Below are positions 32,916-45,228 of a stretch of 64,000 nucleotides of DNA, piece by piece. Made by a program: the position numbers and the translations under genes. The stretch is from Aromatoleum toluclasticum ATCC 700605 (GTDB lineage Bacteria > Pseudomonadota > Gammaproteobacteria > Burkholderiales > Rhodocyclaceae). Below the pieces are notes generated by a model. It was not told the origin of the DNA, made no database searches, and worked only from the letters and a program-made list of their open reading frames with translations. The DNA lies in contig NZ_KB899497.1 in the NCBI RefSeq assembly GCF_000378245.1, positions 62,001 through 126,000 of the forward strand, written 5' to 3'. The stretch's first letter is position 1; each line of letters begins with the position of its first letter.

Positions 32916-35900
32916 TCAGGCGTAGCCGCGGATCCGCATGTGGCTTCCGGCGGCGCCGAGGCTCACTTCGATGCCGGTGTCGATCTGCCGTTTCAGTTCA
33001 TCGACGTGCGAGATGATGCCGACCATGCGGCCTTTCTGCTGCAGGTCGATGAGCGCCTTCATGGCCATGTCCAATGATTCGGGGTCGAGGCTGCCGAAGC
33101 CTTCGTCGATGAAGAGGGTGTCGAGCTGGATGCCACCGGCGTAGGACTGGACGACGTCCGACAGGCCGAGCGCGAGCGACAGCGAGGCCATGAAGCCTTC
33201 CCCGCCCGAGAGGGTGTTGGCGGGGCGGGCACGTCCGGTGTAGTCGTCGAACACTTCCAGATCCAGGCCGGACGCCTTGCGCGCGTCGGCGACGTCCATG
33301 CGGCGCTGCAGGGTGTAGCGGCCGCGGCTCATGGCCTTGAGGCGCAGGGACGCCTGGCGCAGCACGTCGTCGAGGAGGGCTGCGAGGACGAAGCGCTGGA
33401 AGGTGAGCTTGCGGCTGTTGTCGCCGTTGGCGACGGCTGCGAGATCGCCCAGCACGCGGTAGCGGTCTTCGATGTCGCCGAGCTCGCGGCGAATGCCGGC
33501 GAGGGTGTCGAGCGTCCTGCGCTCGTGGGTGATCTTCTCCTTGAGGGTGTTGTGCTGCGCGACCAGCAGTTCGATGCGCTCGCGCGTTGCGGCCTGGGCG
33601 GCCTTCAGCGCGGGCAGGTCGGGCGGCGTCTTGTCCGCGACGCAGCCTTCGGCGCGCGCCACGCGCTCCTTCGCGGCGGCGAGCGCCTCGTCGTGCGTCT
33701 GCAGGCGGCTGCGCAAGCCCGCGATCGCATCGGGGGAGCGGCGGCCCTGCAGGAAGCCGCCCTCATCGGCGAATCCGTGTTCGTGCAAACTGCGGGCGAG
33801 GGTTTCGCGGGCCTCCGTGCTGCGGCGGTCTGCCGCCGCGAGGGATTCGTGCAGGGTTGCCAGCGTGGCACGGGCGGCAGCGTCCGCCGCCTGTGCCAGT
33901 CGGTGCGTGTCCTGCGCCGCCTTCAGCTGTGCGAGGAGTTGGTCGCAGCGCGCTTTCGCCGCAGCGATCGCATGTTCTAGCGCGTCGTCTTCGCGCAGGG
34001 GCTCGGGGATGTGCGCCGACCGTTCGGCGACCCGGGACGCCGCGGTGGCCGCCTTGAGTCCGGCTTCCCCGCTCTTGCCGCGCGCGAGCTCCACCGCCTG
34101 TGTCGTCGCGGCGATGTCCCGATCGCAGGTTTCGATCCCGGCTTTCGCCTGGTTCAAGGCCGCTGCCGCCTGCCTGGCGGCGTCGAGTTCGCGCTCCAGC
34201 GTCTGCAGGGCCTGCCGCGCAGCCACCGGATCGGGGGCTTCGGCGGGCAGGCCGGATTTCAGGGTGTTGACGGTCGATTCATCGGCGGCGACCTTGTTGG
34301 CGGCTTCATGATGAAGGGATCGGGCGTGCTCCAGGGCCCCTTCGGCTTTCTGCAGGGCGGCTGCGGCCGTGCGCAGTTCGGCTTCGGTCGGAACGGCGTC
34401 GCCGCTGGAGGCAGGGTGAGGGTGTTCGAGGCTGCCGCAGACGGGGCAGGCGTGGCCGTCCGCGAGGTGGTGCGCGAGCACTGCGGCCTGGCCTTCGCGC
34501 CAGCGTGCTTCGAGGGCTTCCTTGTGCTCGACGGCGTGTCGGCGTCCGTCCTGCGCCGCTTCGAAGTCCCGCTGGCGCTTCGCGGCTTCCGTGCGGCTCG
34601 CCGCGAGGTCGGTTTCTGCCGCGGCGAGCTTGGTGAGCGCCGCGACGCGCTGGCTCTGCTGCTCGATCTGCACCTGCAGGGTGTCGACGCGGTTGGCCTG
34701 GGGGGTGTGGAGTTCGATCGTCTGCTGCAGCGCGCGGCGTGTGGCAGCCGATTTGTCGTGCTGCGTCTGCAATCCCGCGAGCGACTGGAGGGCCGACCGT
34801 GCCGCGGCGTCGGCCTCTGCGTGCTCGCGTTGTGCGGCTTTGAGGCCTTGCACCATTTCGCGCAGGCCGTCGAGGCGGGTGGATTCGCGCGTCGCGGCAT
34901 CGCGCTCGGCTGCGCGGGCCGTCTCGGTATCCAGTGCGGTTTCGGCCTGGGCGAGCGCCGCCCTCGCGCTATCGGCTCCGGCTTCGGCCTTGCGCGCCTG
35001 TTCGGCAAGCTGCTGCATGTGCCGGCGCGCGTCCGCGAACCCCGCGTGTGCCGGGATGACGTTCTGTGCGCGGGTCGCGGCTTCGAGCTCGCGTCGTTGC
35101 GCATCCACGAGCACGGTGCCGGCGGCCAGCGTCTCCAGGGCCTGGCGCGCCGTGTGGACTTCGGCGAAGCGGGCGGCCAGCGCTTCGCCCGCGGTCAGCG
35201 CCGCGGAAGCCACGGCGTCTTCGCTGCGGCGCTGCTTCTCTTCGATGGCCAGCTCGGCAAGCCGGGCATCGGACTCGCCGACGCGGGTCAGGAGTTCTTC
35301 TTCGGATGGCGCGCCGGCCTGTTCCAGCAGCGTCGTGCGCCGTGCCCTGGCGGCGTCCGCCTGCTGTTCGAGCTGGCGCGCCGAGCCGTTGAGGCGTTCC
35401 TGCAGGCGCTTGTAGGTTTCGGTCGAGAACAGCGCCTCCAGGATCTTCTCGCGATCCTTGGAGTCGGCGGTGAGGAGCTTCCGGAACTGCCCCTGCGGCA
35501 GCATGATCACCTGGCGGAACTGGTCCGCCTCGAAGCCCAGCAGCGCGATGATGCGTCCGGTGACCTCGGTGGTCTTGCTCACCAGCGGGGTCCAGTCGCC
35601 CGCCCGCGCGGTGTCGCGGACGTGCAGCTCGGCCTTGGCGGGTGTTCTGACCAGTTCCTTCTTGCCGCGCAGGGCGGCGCGTTCCTGCTCGGGCGAGCGG
35701 CGGATGCGGTAGCGCGTGCCGCCCAGTTCGAACTCGAACTCGACTTCGGTCGGCACGTTGTCCGGGGCGTGGTGGCTGCGCATCTCGCGGGCGCTGCGTT
35801 CGCTGCCCGAGGTCTCGCCGTAGAGGGCGTAGCAGATGCCGTCGAGCAGCGAGGTCTTGCCCGCGCCGGTCGGGCCGTGGATCAGGAAGAGGGCGTCCGA

Positions 35901-35978
35901 AGGCAGCGCGCCGAAGTCGATTTCCTCGCGCCCCGCGAAGGGGCCGAAGGCTTGCAGTGCGAGACGGCAGGGTTTCAT
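32916..35978 (-). CDS. sbcC: SbcC, ATPase subunit of the SbcCD nuclease
   Basis: A 1020-residue SMC-like protein that with SbcD cleaves DNA hairpins and processes double-strand ends. The N-terminal ATPase half has Walker A GPTGAGKTSLLDGICYALYG and the Q-loop MLPQGQFRKLL. Long antiparallel coiled coils (about 180-850) are joined by the zinc hook C511-PV-C514 in HACPVCGSL. The C-terminal half has the ABC signature NTLSGGEGFMASLSLAL and Walker B LDTLFIDEGFGSLDPESLD. ATG 35978 overlaps sbcD by four bases; both are one unit. Confidence 0.97.
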   Translation of the reverse strand: MKPCRLALQAFGPFAGREEIDFGALPSDALFLIHGPTGAGKTSLLDGICYALYGETSGSERSAREMRSHHAPDNVPTEVEFEFELGGTRYRIRRSPEQERAALRGKKELVRTPAKAELHVRDTARAGDWTPLVSKTTEVTGRIIALLGFEADQFRQVIMLPQGQFRKLLTADSKDREKILEALFSTETYKRLQERLNGSARQLEQQADAARARRTTLLEQAGAPSEEELLTRVGESDARLAELAIEEKQRRSEDAVASAALTAGEALAARFAEVHTARQALETLAAGTVLVDAQRRELEAATRAQNVIPAHAGFADARRHMQQLAEQARKAEAGADSARAALAQAETALDTETARAAERDAATRESTRLDGLREMVQGLKAAQREHAEADAAARSALQSLAGLQTQHDKSAATRRALQQTIELHTPQANRVDTLQVQIEQQSQRVAALTKLAAAETDLAASRTEAAKRQRDFEAAQDGRRHAVEHKEALEARWREGQAAVLAHHLADGHACPVCGSLEHPHPASSGDAVPTEAELRTAAAALQKAEGALEHARSLHHEAANKVAADESTVNTLKSGLPAEAPDPVAARQALQTLERELDAARQAAAALNQAKAGIETCDRDIAATTQAVELARGKSGEAGLKAATAASRVAERSAHIPEPLREDDALEHAIAAAKARCDQLLAQLKAAQDTHRLAQAADAAARATLATLHESLAAADRRSTEARETLARSLHEHGFADEGGFLQGRRSPDAIAGLRSRLQTHDEALAAAKERVARAEGCVADKTPPDLPALKAAQAATRERIELLVAQHNTLKEKITHERRTLDTLAGIRRELGDIEDRYRVLGDLAAVANGDNSRKLTFQRFVLAALLDDVLRQASLRLKAMSRGRYTLQRRMDVADARKASGLDLEVFDDYTGRARPANTLSGGEGFMASLSLALGLSDVVQSYAGGIQLDTLFIDEGFGSLDPESLDMAMKALIDLQQKGRMVGIISHVDELKRQIDTGIEVSLGAAGSHMRIRGYA

Positions 35979-37201
35979 CGCGCGGCCTCCCGATCGGTCT
36001 CGGCGAGGGCGGCGATCTCGGCGTGCAGGAGCTGTCCGGCCTGTTCGCCGAGCGCGGCGCCCGTCATCTCGCGATAGAAGCTGGCGAAGAGGTCCTGCGT
36101 CTCGACCTTGCGGTGATCCGTGCCGGCTTCGAGACCGGCTCCGCTTCCGGACAATTGCGGGCGTTCGATGGAGAGCGCGTTGGGGTAGGCCGTGCGCAGC
36201 TTGCTCATCGCGTCGAGGATCGCGCCGGTGTCGGAGATGCGCGCAAGCACGTAGTCGTCGCGCCGCGGATCGCCGGCCGCGCGGTGGACGATGTCTTCGA
36301 GCGGGCCTTCCAGGATGCGCAGGTCGCGGCGCGGGGCGAGCGGCAGGCGGCGGATCGAGGTTTGCCCGCGGCCGTCGATGTCGACCAGCGAGACGCTCTT
36401 GCCGTGGCCGGCTTCGGCGAAGGAGTACTTCATCAGCGAGCCTGCGTAGTCGAGGCGGCCGCCTTCCAGTGCCTGCGGTCGATGCAGGTGGCCCAGGGCG
36501 ACGAAATCGAAGCCGTCGAAGACGTCGCTGCCGACTGCGCCGCTGCCGCCGACCGAGAGGGGGCGTTCCGATTCCGAGGCCGTGCCGCCGATCACGAAGG
36601 CGTGGGCGAGGACGACGGAGCGCCGTGACGCATCATGGAGTGCGCGCACGCGGTTCAGTTGCGCCCGGAGGCCGGCGTGATGATCGGCGATGGATTCTTC
36701 GGCCAGGCAGTGCCGCAGCATGGAGGGCTCGGCATAGGGCAGGGGATAGAACGCGACTTCGCCGTCGTCATCGCGCAGGATCACCGGCGCGACGTCGGCC
36801 GTCACGGTGCCGCGGACGGTCAGGCCGGCTTCGGACAGCAGGCGGGCGCCGAAACCGAGCCGGTCCGGGCTGTCGTGGTTGCCGGCGATCACGATGACCG
36901 GCACGCGCTCGCCGATCACGATGCGGGTGAGGGTGTCGTCGAGCAGGCGCACTGCCTCGGCCGGCGGCACGGAGCGGTCGTAGATATCCCCGGCGATGAG
37001 CACCGCGTCCGGTTTTTCGGAATGGATCAGCGCAACGAGCTCATCCAGAACCTGCGCCTGGTCTTCGAGGAGCGACACGCCGTGATAGACGCGGCCGAGG
37101 TGCCAGTCGGCAGTATGGAGGATTCTCAATTCGTTGATCTCGACGGGATGTGTGGTGCCACTCGGCTGGCGGGACGCGGCCGGACGTGAAATATCGCTCA
37201 T
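35975..37201 (-). CDS. sbcD: SbcD, nuclease subunit of SbcCD
   Basis: A Mre11-like metallophosphoesterase of 408 residues with ATG at 37201 (MSDISRPAAS). The catalytic motifs are RILHTADWHLGRVYHG, VLIAGDIYDRSVPP, VIVIAGNHDSPDRLGF and ALGHLHRPQAL. Most SbcD proteins begin directly at the RILHTADWHLG strand, so the first 25 residues may be untranslated and a TTG closer in could be the true start; the ribosome site at 37201 is modest. It precedes sbcC. Confidence 0.95.
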   Translation of the reverse strand: MSDISRPAASRQPSGTTHPVEINELRILHTADWHLGRVYHGVSLLEDQAQVLDELVALIHSEKPDAVLIAGDIYDRSVPPAEAVRLLDDTLTRIVIGERVPVIVIAGNHDSPDRLGFGARLLSEAGLTVRGTVTADVAPVILRDDDGEVAFYPLPYAEPSMLRHCLAEESIADHHAGLRAQLNRVRALHDASRRSVVLAHAFVIGGTASESERPLSVGGSGAVGSDVFDGFDFVALGHLHRPQALEGGRLDYAGSLMKYSFAEAGHGKSVSLVDIDGRGQTSIRRLPLAPRRDLRILEGPLEDIVHRAAGDPRRDDYVLARISDTGAILDAMSKLRTAYPNALSIERPQLSGSGAGLEAGTDHRKVETQDLFASFYREMTGAALGEQAGQLLHAEIAALAETDREAAR

Positions 37202-37446
37202 CGCGGCCCGCCTGGCCACTGCTCCAGTGCAATCGCATGAGGCCCCGCAAGGAGGAAGGAACCCGGCGCATTCCGCCAATCCGCCGGACGAAGGCATTCG
37301 AAGGCCGCGTGCCGGCGTGCCTGCTGATCGAGTCGGGGGTGAACGCGCAGGACGTCATCCCGGCCGTGCGCGCGTCGCGCAACGCGCCGCCAGCTTGTCA
37401 GCGTTGAGTGCATAATCAGCGCTCATTCCCGACCAAGGAGATACGC

Positions 37447-37530
37447 ATGGAGCACGTGTTGGGCGTGATTGCGCTCTTCGGCATCATTGCCTGGGCCTGC
37501 ATCCGGGCGATGCGCAGGCCGCGCACGTAG
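37447..37530 (+). CDS. 27-residue single-helix membrane peptide candidate
   Basis: ATG 37447 has a perfect AAGGAG six bases upstream. The 27 codons read MEHVLGVIALFGIIAWACIR followed by a basic end (AMRRPRT), which is one hydrophobic helix with positive charges on the inside, as in bacterial small membrane proteins. It stands alone in the 423-base gap between the divergent-facing sbcD start and the MFS gene's end. I see no other gene in that gap. No family can be assigned. Confidence 0.45.
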   Translation: MEHVLGVIALFGIIAWACIRAMRRPRT

Positions 37531-37624
37531 CCGCAGTCATGCGATGGCGGCCGCCTGGCGAAGGCCGGGCGGCGTCGCCACTGCGGTCGGCGTCGACCTG
37601 CACGACGCCGGTGGAGCCGGCTGC

Positions 37625-39250
37625 TCAGCGCGTGTCGGCAGTGCCTGTGCGGCCGTCGAAGGTTTCGGCGACGTAGCGGCGCATCAGCGGCGTCTCGGGG
37701 CCGATATGGAAGGCGAGCCGGCGTTCGCGCAGGCCCAGGTCCGCGGCGGTGAAGCGTTCGAGGCGGCGCTGGTGTTCGATCCAGTTCTCGTCGAGGAAGT
37801 ATTCGATGTAGCGCTCGGCGCGCGACGTGTCGCGGAACAGGCCCCAGGACAGCGCGCCCTGGCGCAGGCGGGCGCGGCGGGTTTCCTGCATCACGGCGTT
37901 GAAGTCGGCGGCGCGCGCGGGGTCGATGAGGTATTCGATGGTGACCATGACCGGCCCCTTGTCCGGTTCGATGTCGATCGCCAGCGGCGGCAGTGTCGCG
38001 ACGACGGCCGCGGGGCTGTGGTCGACGTCGTGTGGCCGGATGGCGGCGTGGCGGCGGGTGAGCAGAAGCAGCACCGGGCCGACGACGGACGCGACCAGGA
38101 TGCTGGTGGTGACCGACGTCAGGTTCGCCACGTAGCCCCACAAGGCAGCGCCGGCGGCGCTTCCGCCCATCAGGGCCATCTGGTAGATCGACATGCCGCG
38201 GGCGCGAACCCAGTTCGGGAGCCCCATCTGCGCTGCCACCGTGAGCGCGTTCGCTGTTGCGATCCACGCCATGCCGGCGACGAACATCGCCGGAACCGCG
38301 ACCCATAGTGTCGGCACGAGGACGACAACGGCGGCGCTTGCGGCGTGCAGGAGGGTGCCCCAGCGCACGAAGTCCTCGCGCTCCATCCGCCGGCGCAGGC
38401 GCTCGAGGTTGAGCGCGGCGAGGATCGCACCGCCGCCCATCGCCGCGAGCAGGCTCGTGTAGGCCGTCGCGCCGCCCGCATGGAGGTCGCGTGCGACGAG
38501 CGGAAGCAGTGCGGTCAGCGAGGTTGATTGCAGGAAAAACAGGAAGATGCGGGCGAGGACCGCGCGCATCGGCGGCGACTGCATCACGTGCTGAAGGCCC
38601 ACGCGCATCGCCGCGACGAAGCGTTCGCCGGGGAGGGTGCTGACCTTCGGCTCGGACTTCCAGCGCAGGATCATCACGAAGGCGAAGATCGACAGCAGCG
38701 CGTTGAGCATGAAGACGTAGACGCTGCCGGCGCCGGCGAGCAGTGCACCCGCGACCACCGGGCCGATGATGCGCGACATGTTCATCGCGACGCCGTTGAG
38801 CGCGAGCGCCGCGGGCAGGTCGCGGCGCGGCACGACGTCGGGGATGATCGCTGCGAACACGGGCCATCGCATCGCGAGGCCGATGCCGTTGGCGAAGGTG
38901 AGCGCGAGCAGCAGTTCGGCCGTCAGCGCGCCGGAGAAGGCCAGCCCGCTCAGCAGCACCGCGGTGATCGCAACCCACAGCTGCGTCGCGGCGAAGTACT
39001 TGCGCCGGTCGATGATGTCGGCCAGCGCGCCGCTCGGCAGGCCGAGCACGAACACGGGCAGCGTCGAGGCGGCCTGCACCATCGCGACCATGAAGGCGCT
39101 GCTCGTCAGCGACGTCATCAGCCACGCGGCCGCGACGTCGTTCATCCACATCGTGATGTTCGCCGCGAGCCACGCGAGCCAAAGCATGCGGAACATGGGC
39201 AGGCGCAGCGGCGCCAGTGTGGACGGATTTTCGCTCAAGTCGGCTGGCAC
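37625..39250 (-). CDS. MFS transporter (enterobactin-exporter-like) with C-terminal soluble domain
   Basis: About 541 residues from the GTG at 39250 (AGGACGAAACGAG upstream); the open frame before it is Pro/Gly-rich and unlikely to be translated. Twelve membrane helices fill residues about 15-410: PSGALADIIDRRKYF is the MFS loop 2-3 motif. The family is the DUF894/EntS-like group of exporters. After the helices a soluble domain of about 110 residues (VMVTIEYLIDPARAADFNAV, ARLRQGALSWGLFRDTSRAE, RYIEYFLDENWIEHQRRLER) resembles the ABM dimeric ferredoxin-like fold. Substrate unknown. It is 108 bases downstream of fghA's stop on the same strand. Confidence 0.85.
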   Translation of the reverse strand: MPADLSENPSTLAPLRLPMFRMLWLAWLAANITMWMNDVAAAWLMTSLTSSAFMVAMVQAASTLPVFVLGLPSGALADIIDRRKYFAATQLWVAITAVLLSGLAFSGALTAELLLALTFANGIGLAMRWPVFAAIIPDVVPRRDLPAALALNGVAMNMSRIIGPVVAGALLAGAGSVYVFMLNALLSIFAFVMILRWKSEPKVSTLPGERFVAAMRVGLQHVMQSPPMRAVLARIFLFFLQSTSLTALLPLVARDLHAGGATAYTSLLAAMGGGAILAALNLERLRRRMEREDFVRWGTLLHAASAAVVVLVPTLWVAVPAMFVAGMAWIATANALTVAAQMGLPNWVRARGMSIYQMALMGGSAAGAALWGYVANLTSVTTSILVASVVGPVLLLLTRRHAAIRPHDVDHSPAAVVATLPPLAIDIEPDKGPVMVTIEYLIDPARAADFNAVMQETRRARLRQGALSWGLFRDTSRAERYIEYFLDENWIEHQRRLERFTAADLGLRERRLAFHIGPETPLMRRYVAETFDGRTGTADTR

Positions 39251-39358
39251 CTCGTTTCGTCCTCGCGCGAAGCCCGGGGGCGGGGGGGGACAGCATACTC
39301 CGCCCGCAACGCCCGCGCCCGTGGAGGACGACCCCGGCAATCGCCCTGCGTTCGCGAG

Positions 39359-40204
39359 CTATCCTGCCAGCGCCGTGGCGTGGTGGCGCAGGTGGTCCTC
39401 GATGAAGCTCGCGATGAAGAAATAGCTGTGGTCGTAGCCCGGCTGGCGCCGTAGCGTCAGAGGGTGACCGGCGCTGCGGGCGGCGGCTTCGAGGGTTTCG
39501 GGTTTGAGCTGGGTGGCGAGGAAGTCGTCGCGGTCGCCCTGGTCGACGAGGAGGGGCAGGCGCTCCTTCGCGTCGGCGATCAGCGCGCTCGCATCCCATT
39601 CGCGCCAGCGCGCGCGATCCTCGCCGAGGTAGCGCGAGAAGGCCTTCTCGCCCCACGGGCAGTTCATCGGGTTGGCGATCGGCGCGAAGGCCGACACCGA
39701 GCGGTAGCGGCCGGGGTTGCGCAGCGCGCACACCAGCGCGCCATGTCCACCCATCGAGTGGCCGCTGATGCCGCGCGCATCCGACACCGGGAAGCTGGCT
39801 TCGATCAGCGCCGGCAACTCCTCGACCACGTAGTCGTGCATGCGGTAATTGCGCGCCCACGGCTCCTGCGTCGCGTTGAGGTAGAAGCCCGCGCCGAGGC
39901 CGAAGTCCCACGCGCCGTCCGGGTCGCCCGGCACGTCCGCGCCGCGCGGGCTGGTGTCGGGCGCGACGATGACGAGGCCCAGCTCGGCCGCCATGCGTTG
40001 CGCGCCGGCCTTCTGCATGAAGTTCTCGTCCGTGCAGGTCAGGCCCGACAGCCAGTACAGCACGGGCAGTTTCCCGCCCTGTTCGGCCTGCGGCGGCAGG
40101 TACACGGCGAACACCATGTCGCAGCCCAGCGTCTGGGAGCGGTGGCGGTAGCGCTTGAGCCAGCCGCCGAAACTTTTCTGGCAGGAGAGGTTTTCGAGGG
40201 TCAT
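39359..40204 (-). CDS. fghA: S-formylglutathione hydrolase
   Basis: A 281-residue esterase-D-type enzyme that hydrolyses S-formylglutathione to formate and glutathione. The family marker [17 protein letters not shown] with the oxyanion region, [14 protein letters not shown] with the nucleophilic Ser, and a C-terminal [17 protein letters not shown] with the catalytic His are all seen. It follows adhC by 19 bases, so the two steps of glutathione-dependent formaldehyde oxidation are co-transcribed. Confidence 0.96.
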   Translation of the reverse strand: MTLENLSCQKSFGGWLKRYRHRSQTLGCDMVFAVYLPPQAEQGGKLPVLYWLSGLTCTDENFMQKAGAQRMAAELGLVIVAPDTSPRGADVPGDPDGAWDFGLGAGFYLNATQEPWARNYRMHDYVVEELPALIEASFPVSDARGISGHSMGGHGALVCALRNPGRYRSVSAFAPIANPMNCPWGEKAFSRYLGEDRARWREWDASALIADAKERLPLLVDQGDRDDFLATQLKPETLEAAARSAGHPLTLRRQPGYDHSYFFIASFIEDHLRHHATALAG

Positions 40205-40223
40205 GGAAATCCCCTGCCTCGCG

Positions 40224-42382
<2,159 letters not shown>

Positions 42383-45169
42383 TCACGCTGCGGCGTCGGG
42401 CTCGCCGCAGTGTTTGAGGATCTGCCGACGCGCCGCATCGCGCAGCGCCAGCGCCGCATTCCAGTCGCTGCCCCGGGGCAGGATGGGACGGCCTATCGTC
42501 ACCCTGACCGGGCCGCGGCGCGGGCGCCAGGTCTCGTCGGGCAGCACCGCGCGCGTGCCGCGGATCGTGACGGGCACGACGGGCAGCTCGGCCTCGCTCG
42601 CGGCGAGGAAGGCGCCGAGGCGGAACTCCTGCAGGCCGGGCCTGCGCACGAAGGTGCCTTCGGGGAAGTAGAACAGCGCCGCGCCCAGCCGTGCGCGCTC
42701 GGCGAGCCGCTTTGCGGCGTCCGCGCTGTCCTGCACCGCGAAGCGCTCGATGAACTCGGTTCCGAGTCCTTGCAGGAAGCGGCGCGCGATCGTGTTGTCG
42801 AGCAGTTCGCGCTTGGCGACGAAGACGAAGGGCCGGGGCAGGGCGGCGGCGGCGATCAGGCCGTCGAGGTAGCTCGCATGGTTCGCGACGACGATGCAGG
42901 GTGCGGATGCGGGCAGGTTTTCCAGTCCGCGGACGTCGATGCGGATGCCGACCAGGGCCGCGAGCAGGCGTGCCCCCGCGCGTCCGATGCGCCAGCCGAG
43001 CGCCGGGCGGCGCAGCGTTGCGACGGAGATCCACACCGGCACCGCGAGCAGCACGAGCGCGGTCCATGCCCAGGCGGCCCACAGCGTGCCGAGTGCGCGG
43101 CGCAATCCTTGCGCGGCCTTGCGCGTCGCGGCGGTCGCGGCGAGGTGCAGCATCTGCATGCGCACGCTGTGCTGACGGCCGAGCACGCCGCTCTGGTACA
43201 GCTCGCGCGTCGCAGCGCGGCGGATCTTGCCGCTGGAGGTCTTCAGCACGCTGTGCGGCGGCGCGAGCACGACCTCGTCGAGCGGCACGCCCAGCAGGTC
43301 CACCGCGAGGTTGCCGACCGCATGTTCGAGCCCGTGGCGTTCGGCCTCGTCGGCACTGCGCGTCTCGACCACGGCGACGAGCCGTTCGCTCGCGGTTGCG
43401 GGATTGGCGACCCCGAATACGGCGACGCAGCCGCGGCGCACGCCCGGCAATGCGCCGATGGCGTCTTCCAGTTCGTAGGGGTAGAGGTTGCGCCCGCCGC
43501 GGATGATCATGTCCTTGACGCGGCCGGTCACGAAGAGCTCGCCTTCGGCCAGGTAGCCGAGGTCGCCGGTATCGAGCCAGCCGGCGCGCAGCAGCTTGCG
43601 CGTCTCGTCGGGATTACGCAGGTAGCCGGCCGTCGCCGACGGGCCGCGGAATTCGATGCGGCCGATGCGGCGCTCGCGCAGCTCGTCGCCATCCGGTCCG
43701 ACGATGCGAAGATCATGGCCCGGCAGGGGCTGGCCGCAGCCGACGAAGCGGATCGCGCTCGCGTCCTGCGCGGCGGCGTGAATAGCCTCGGTGCGGAAGA
43801 AGGCTTCGCGCACGACGCGGTCGATGCGCGGGCCGCGGCCGGGCGGCGGCACGGCGAGGCCGACGGCGTTCTCCGCGAGGCCGTAGGCGGGCGTCATGGT
43901 TTCGCGATGCAGGCCATAGGGGGCGAGGCGCGCGGCGAAGTGTTCCAGCGTGTCCGGATTCACCGGCTCGGCGCCGTTCGCGGCGATGCGCCAGTGCGAC
44001 AGGTCCAGCCCGGCCAGTTCGCTTTCCTCGACGTGTTTCAGTACGAGTTCGTAGGCGAAGTTCGGTGCCGCGGAGAGCGTGCCGCGGTAGCGGTGCAGCG
44101 CGCGCAGCCAGCGCACGGGCCGCGAGAGGAAGTCCAGCGGCGACATCAGCACCAGCGGGCAGCCGTTGTACAGGCTGCCGAGCCAGGCGGCGATGAGCCC
44201 CATGTCGTGGTACAGCGGCAGCCAGCTCACCGTGACGTCGGCGGCCGTGATCGCGACGCTGCGGCTCCACGCGCGGATGTTGGCGAGCAGGTTCGCGTGC
44301 GTGAGCATCACGCCCTTCGGATTACCGGTGCTGCCGGAGGTGTATTGCAGCAGCGCGAGCTCGTCCGGCCGCGGCGTCGCAGCCGCCGGACTGCCGGTGC
44401 CGGCCGCGAGCTCGTGCGCGGTGACGGTGTGCCTGAGGCTGCCCGAGGGCGTGGAGATCAGGCGCGCGACCGGCTGCACCTGCTCGTCGGTGATCAGCAC
44501 CGGCGCGCGGCAGCTTTCCAGGATGCCCGACTGGCGGCGCAGGTGGTCTTCGAGCTGGGACGGGCGCGTGGGCGGATACATCGGCACCGGCACGCCGCCC
44601 GCTAGCAGCGCGCCGAAGAAGCTGGTGAAGAATTCCAGCGAGGTCGGCAGCATGATCGCGACCGCCTCGCCCTGGGTGAGGCCGCGCCGCCGCAGCCCGG
44701 CGGCGATGCGCTGCGCGCCCTGCAGCAGTTCGCGGTGCGTGAGCGTGCCGACCTCGGCGTCGTCGTGCAGCAGGCGGATGTGCACATGGTCGGGCGAACG
44801 CTCGGCGTGCCAGAGCAGGACGTCGACGAGCGTGGCTGCGCCGGTCGGCGCCTCGATGCGCGTGGTGTCCGGCGCGGCGGCGAGCCCCGGCGCGGAGGAG
44901 GTCGCGTCCGGCCGTGCGGCGCGCAGCGCGGCAAAGAGTTGGCGCGGGGTCTCCGCCGAGGCGAGGGTGTCTTCGGGCAGGCGTGCGTGCGCGGCGCGCT
45001 CGATACGTGCGAGCAACTCGACGCGCGCAAGGCTGTCGAGTCCGAGTTCGCGTTCGAGGTGGCTGTCGAGGCCGGCTTCGGGCGGCTTGCCGGGGCGCAG
45101 CTCGCCGACGAGCCCGCGCACGATCCCGAGCACCTCGGCCGCGTCGATTGCCGGACGGCTTCGGTTCAT
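42383..45169 (-). CDS. Trifunctional ACP / acyl-AMP ligase / PlsC acyltransferase
   Basis: The 928-residue protein fuses three activities. Residues about 1-85 are an acyl carrier domain with the phosphopantetheine Ser in LERELGLDSLARVELL. Residues about 130-690 are an adenylate-forming enzyme of the fatty-acyl-AMP ligase/long-chain type (QYTSGSTGNPKGVMLTHANL, SWLPLYHDMGLIAAWLG, GWLDTGDLGYLAEGELFVTG, then a C-terminal SSGKIRR catalytic Lys). After two membrane-like stretches (WAAWAWTALVLLAVPVWISV), a PlsC acyltransferase domain ends the protein, with NHASYLD (H-x4-D) and FPEGTF. A self-loading acyl transfer to a lipid acceptor is inferred. ATG 45169 chosen; ribosome site weak. Confidence 0.9.
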   Translation of the reverse strand: MNRSRPAIDAAEVLGIVRGLVGELRPGKPPEAGLDSHLERELGLDSLARVELLARIERAAHARLPEDTLASAETPRQLFAALRAARPDATSSAPGLAAAPDTTRIEAPTGAATLVDVLLWHAERSPDHVHIRLLHDDAEVGTLTHRELLQGAQRIAAGLRRRGLTQGEAVAIMLPTSLEFFTSFFGALLAGGVPVPMYPPTRPSQLEDHLRRQSGILESCRAPVLITDEQVQPVARLISTPSGSLRHTVTAHELAAGTGSPAAATPRPDELALLQYTSGSTGNPKGVMLTHANLLANIRAWSRSVAITAADVTVSWLPLYHDMGLIAAWLGSLYNGCPLVLMSPLDFLSRPVRWLRALHRYRGTLSAAPNFAYELVLKHVEESELAGLDLSHWRIAANGAEPVNPDTLEHFAARLAPYGLHRETMTPAYGLAENAVGLAVPPPGRGPRIDRVVREAFFRTEAIHAAAQDASAIRFVGCGQPLPGHDLRIVGPDGDELRERRIGRIEFRGPSATAGYLRNPDETRKLLRAGWLDTGDLGYLAEGELFVTGRVKDMIIRGGRNLYPYELEDAIGALPGVRRGCVAVFGVANPATASERLVAVVETRSADEAERHGLEHAVGNLAVDLLGVPLDEVVLAPPHSVLKTSSGKIRRAATRELYQSGVLGRQHSVRMQMLHLAATAATRKAAQGLRRALGTLWAAWAWTALVLLAVPVWISVATLRRPALGWRIGRAGARLLAALVGIRIDVRGLENLPASAPCIVVANHASYLDGLIAAAALPRPFVFVAKRELLDNTIARRFLQGLGTEFIERFAVQDSADAAKRLAERARLGAALFYFPEGTFVRRPGLQEFRLGAFLAASEAELPVVPVTIRGTRAVLPDETWRPRRGPVRVTIGRPILPRGSDWNAALALRDAARRQILKHCGEPDAAA

Positions 45170-45228
45170 GATGAGGTTCCGACCGCGAGGTCCGTAGCGG
45201 CGCGCACGGGCCGGGTCTTCCCCCCTTT

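Noticed and set aside
37237-37407. A 56-codon plus-strand frame (MRPRKEEGTRR...) in the sbcD upstream gap
   Set aside because: No ribosome site and no recognisable motif; it overlaps the probable sbcD promoter region.
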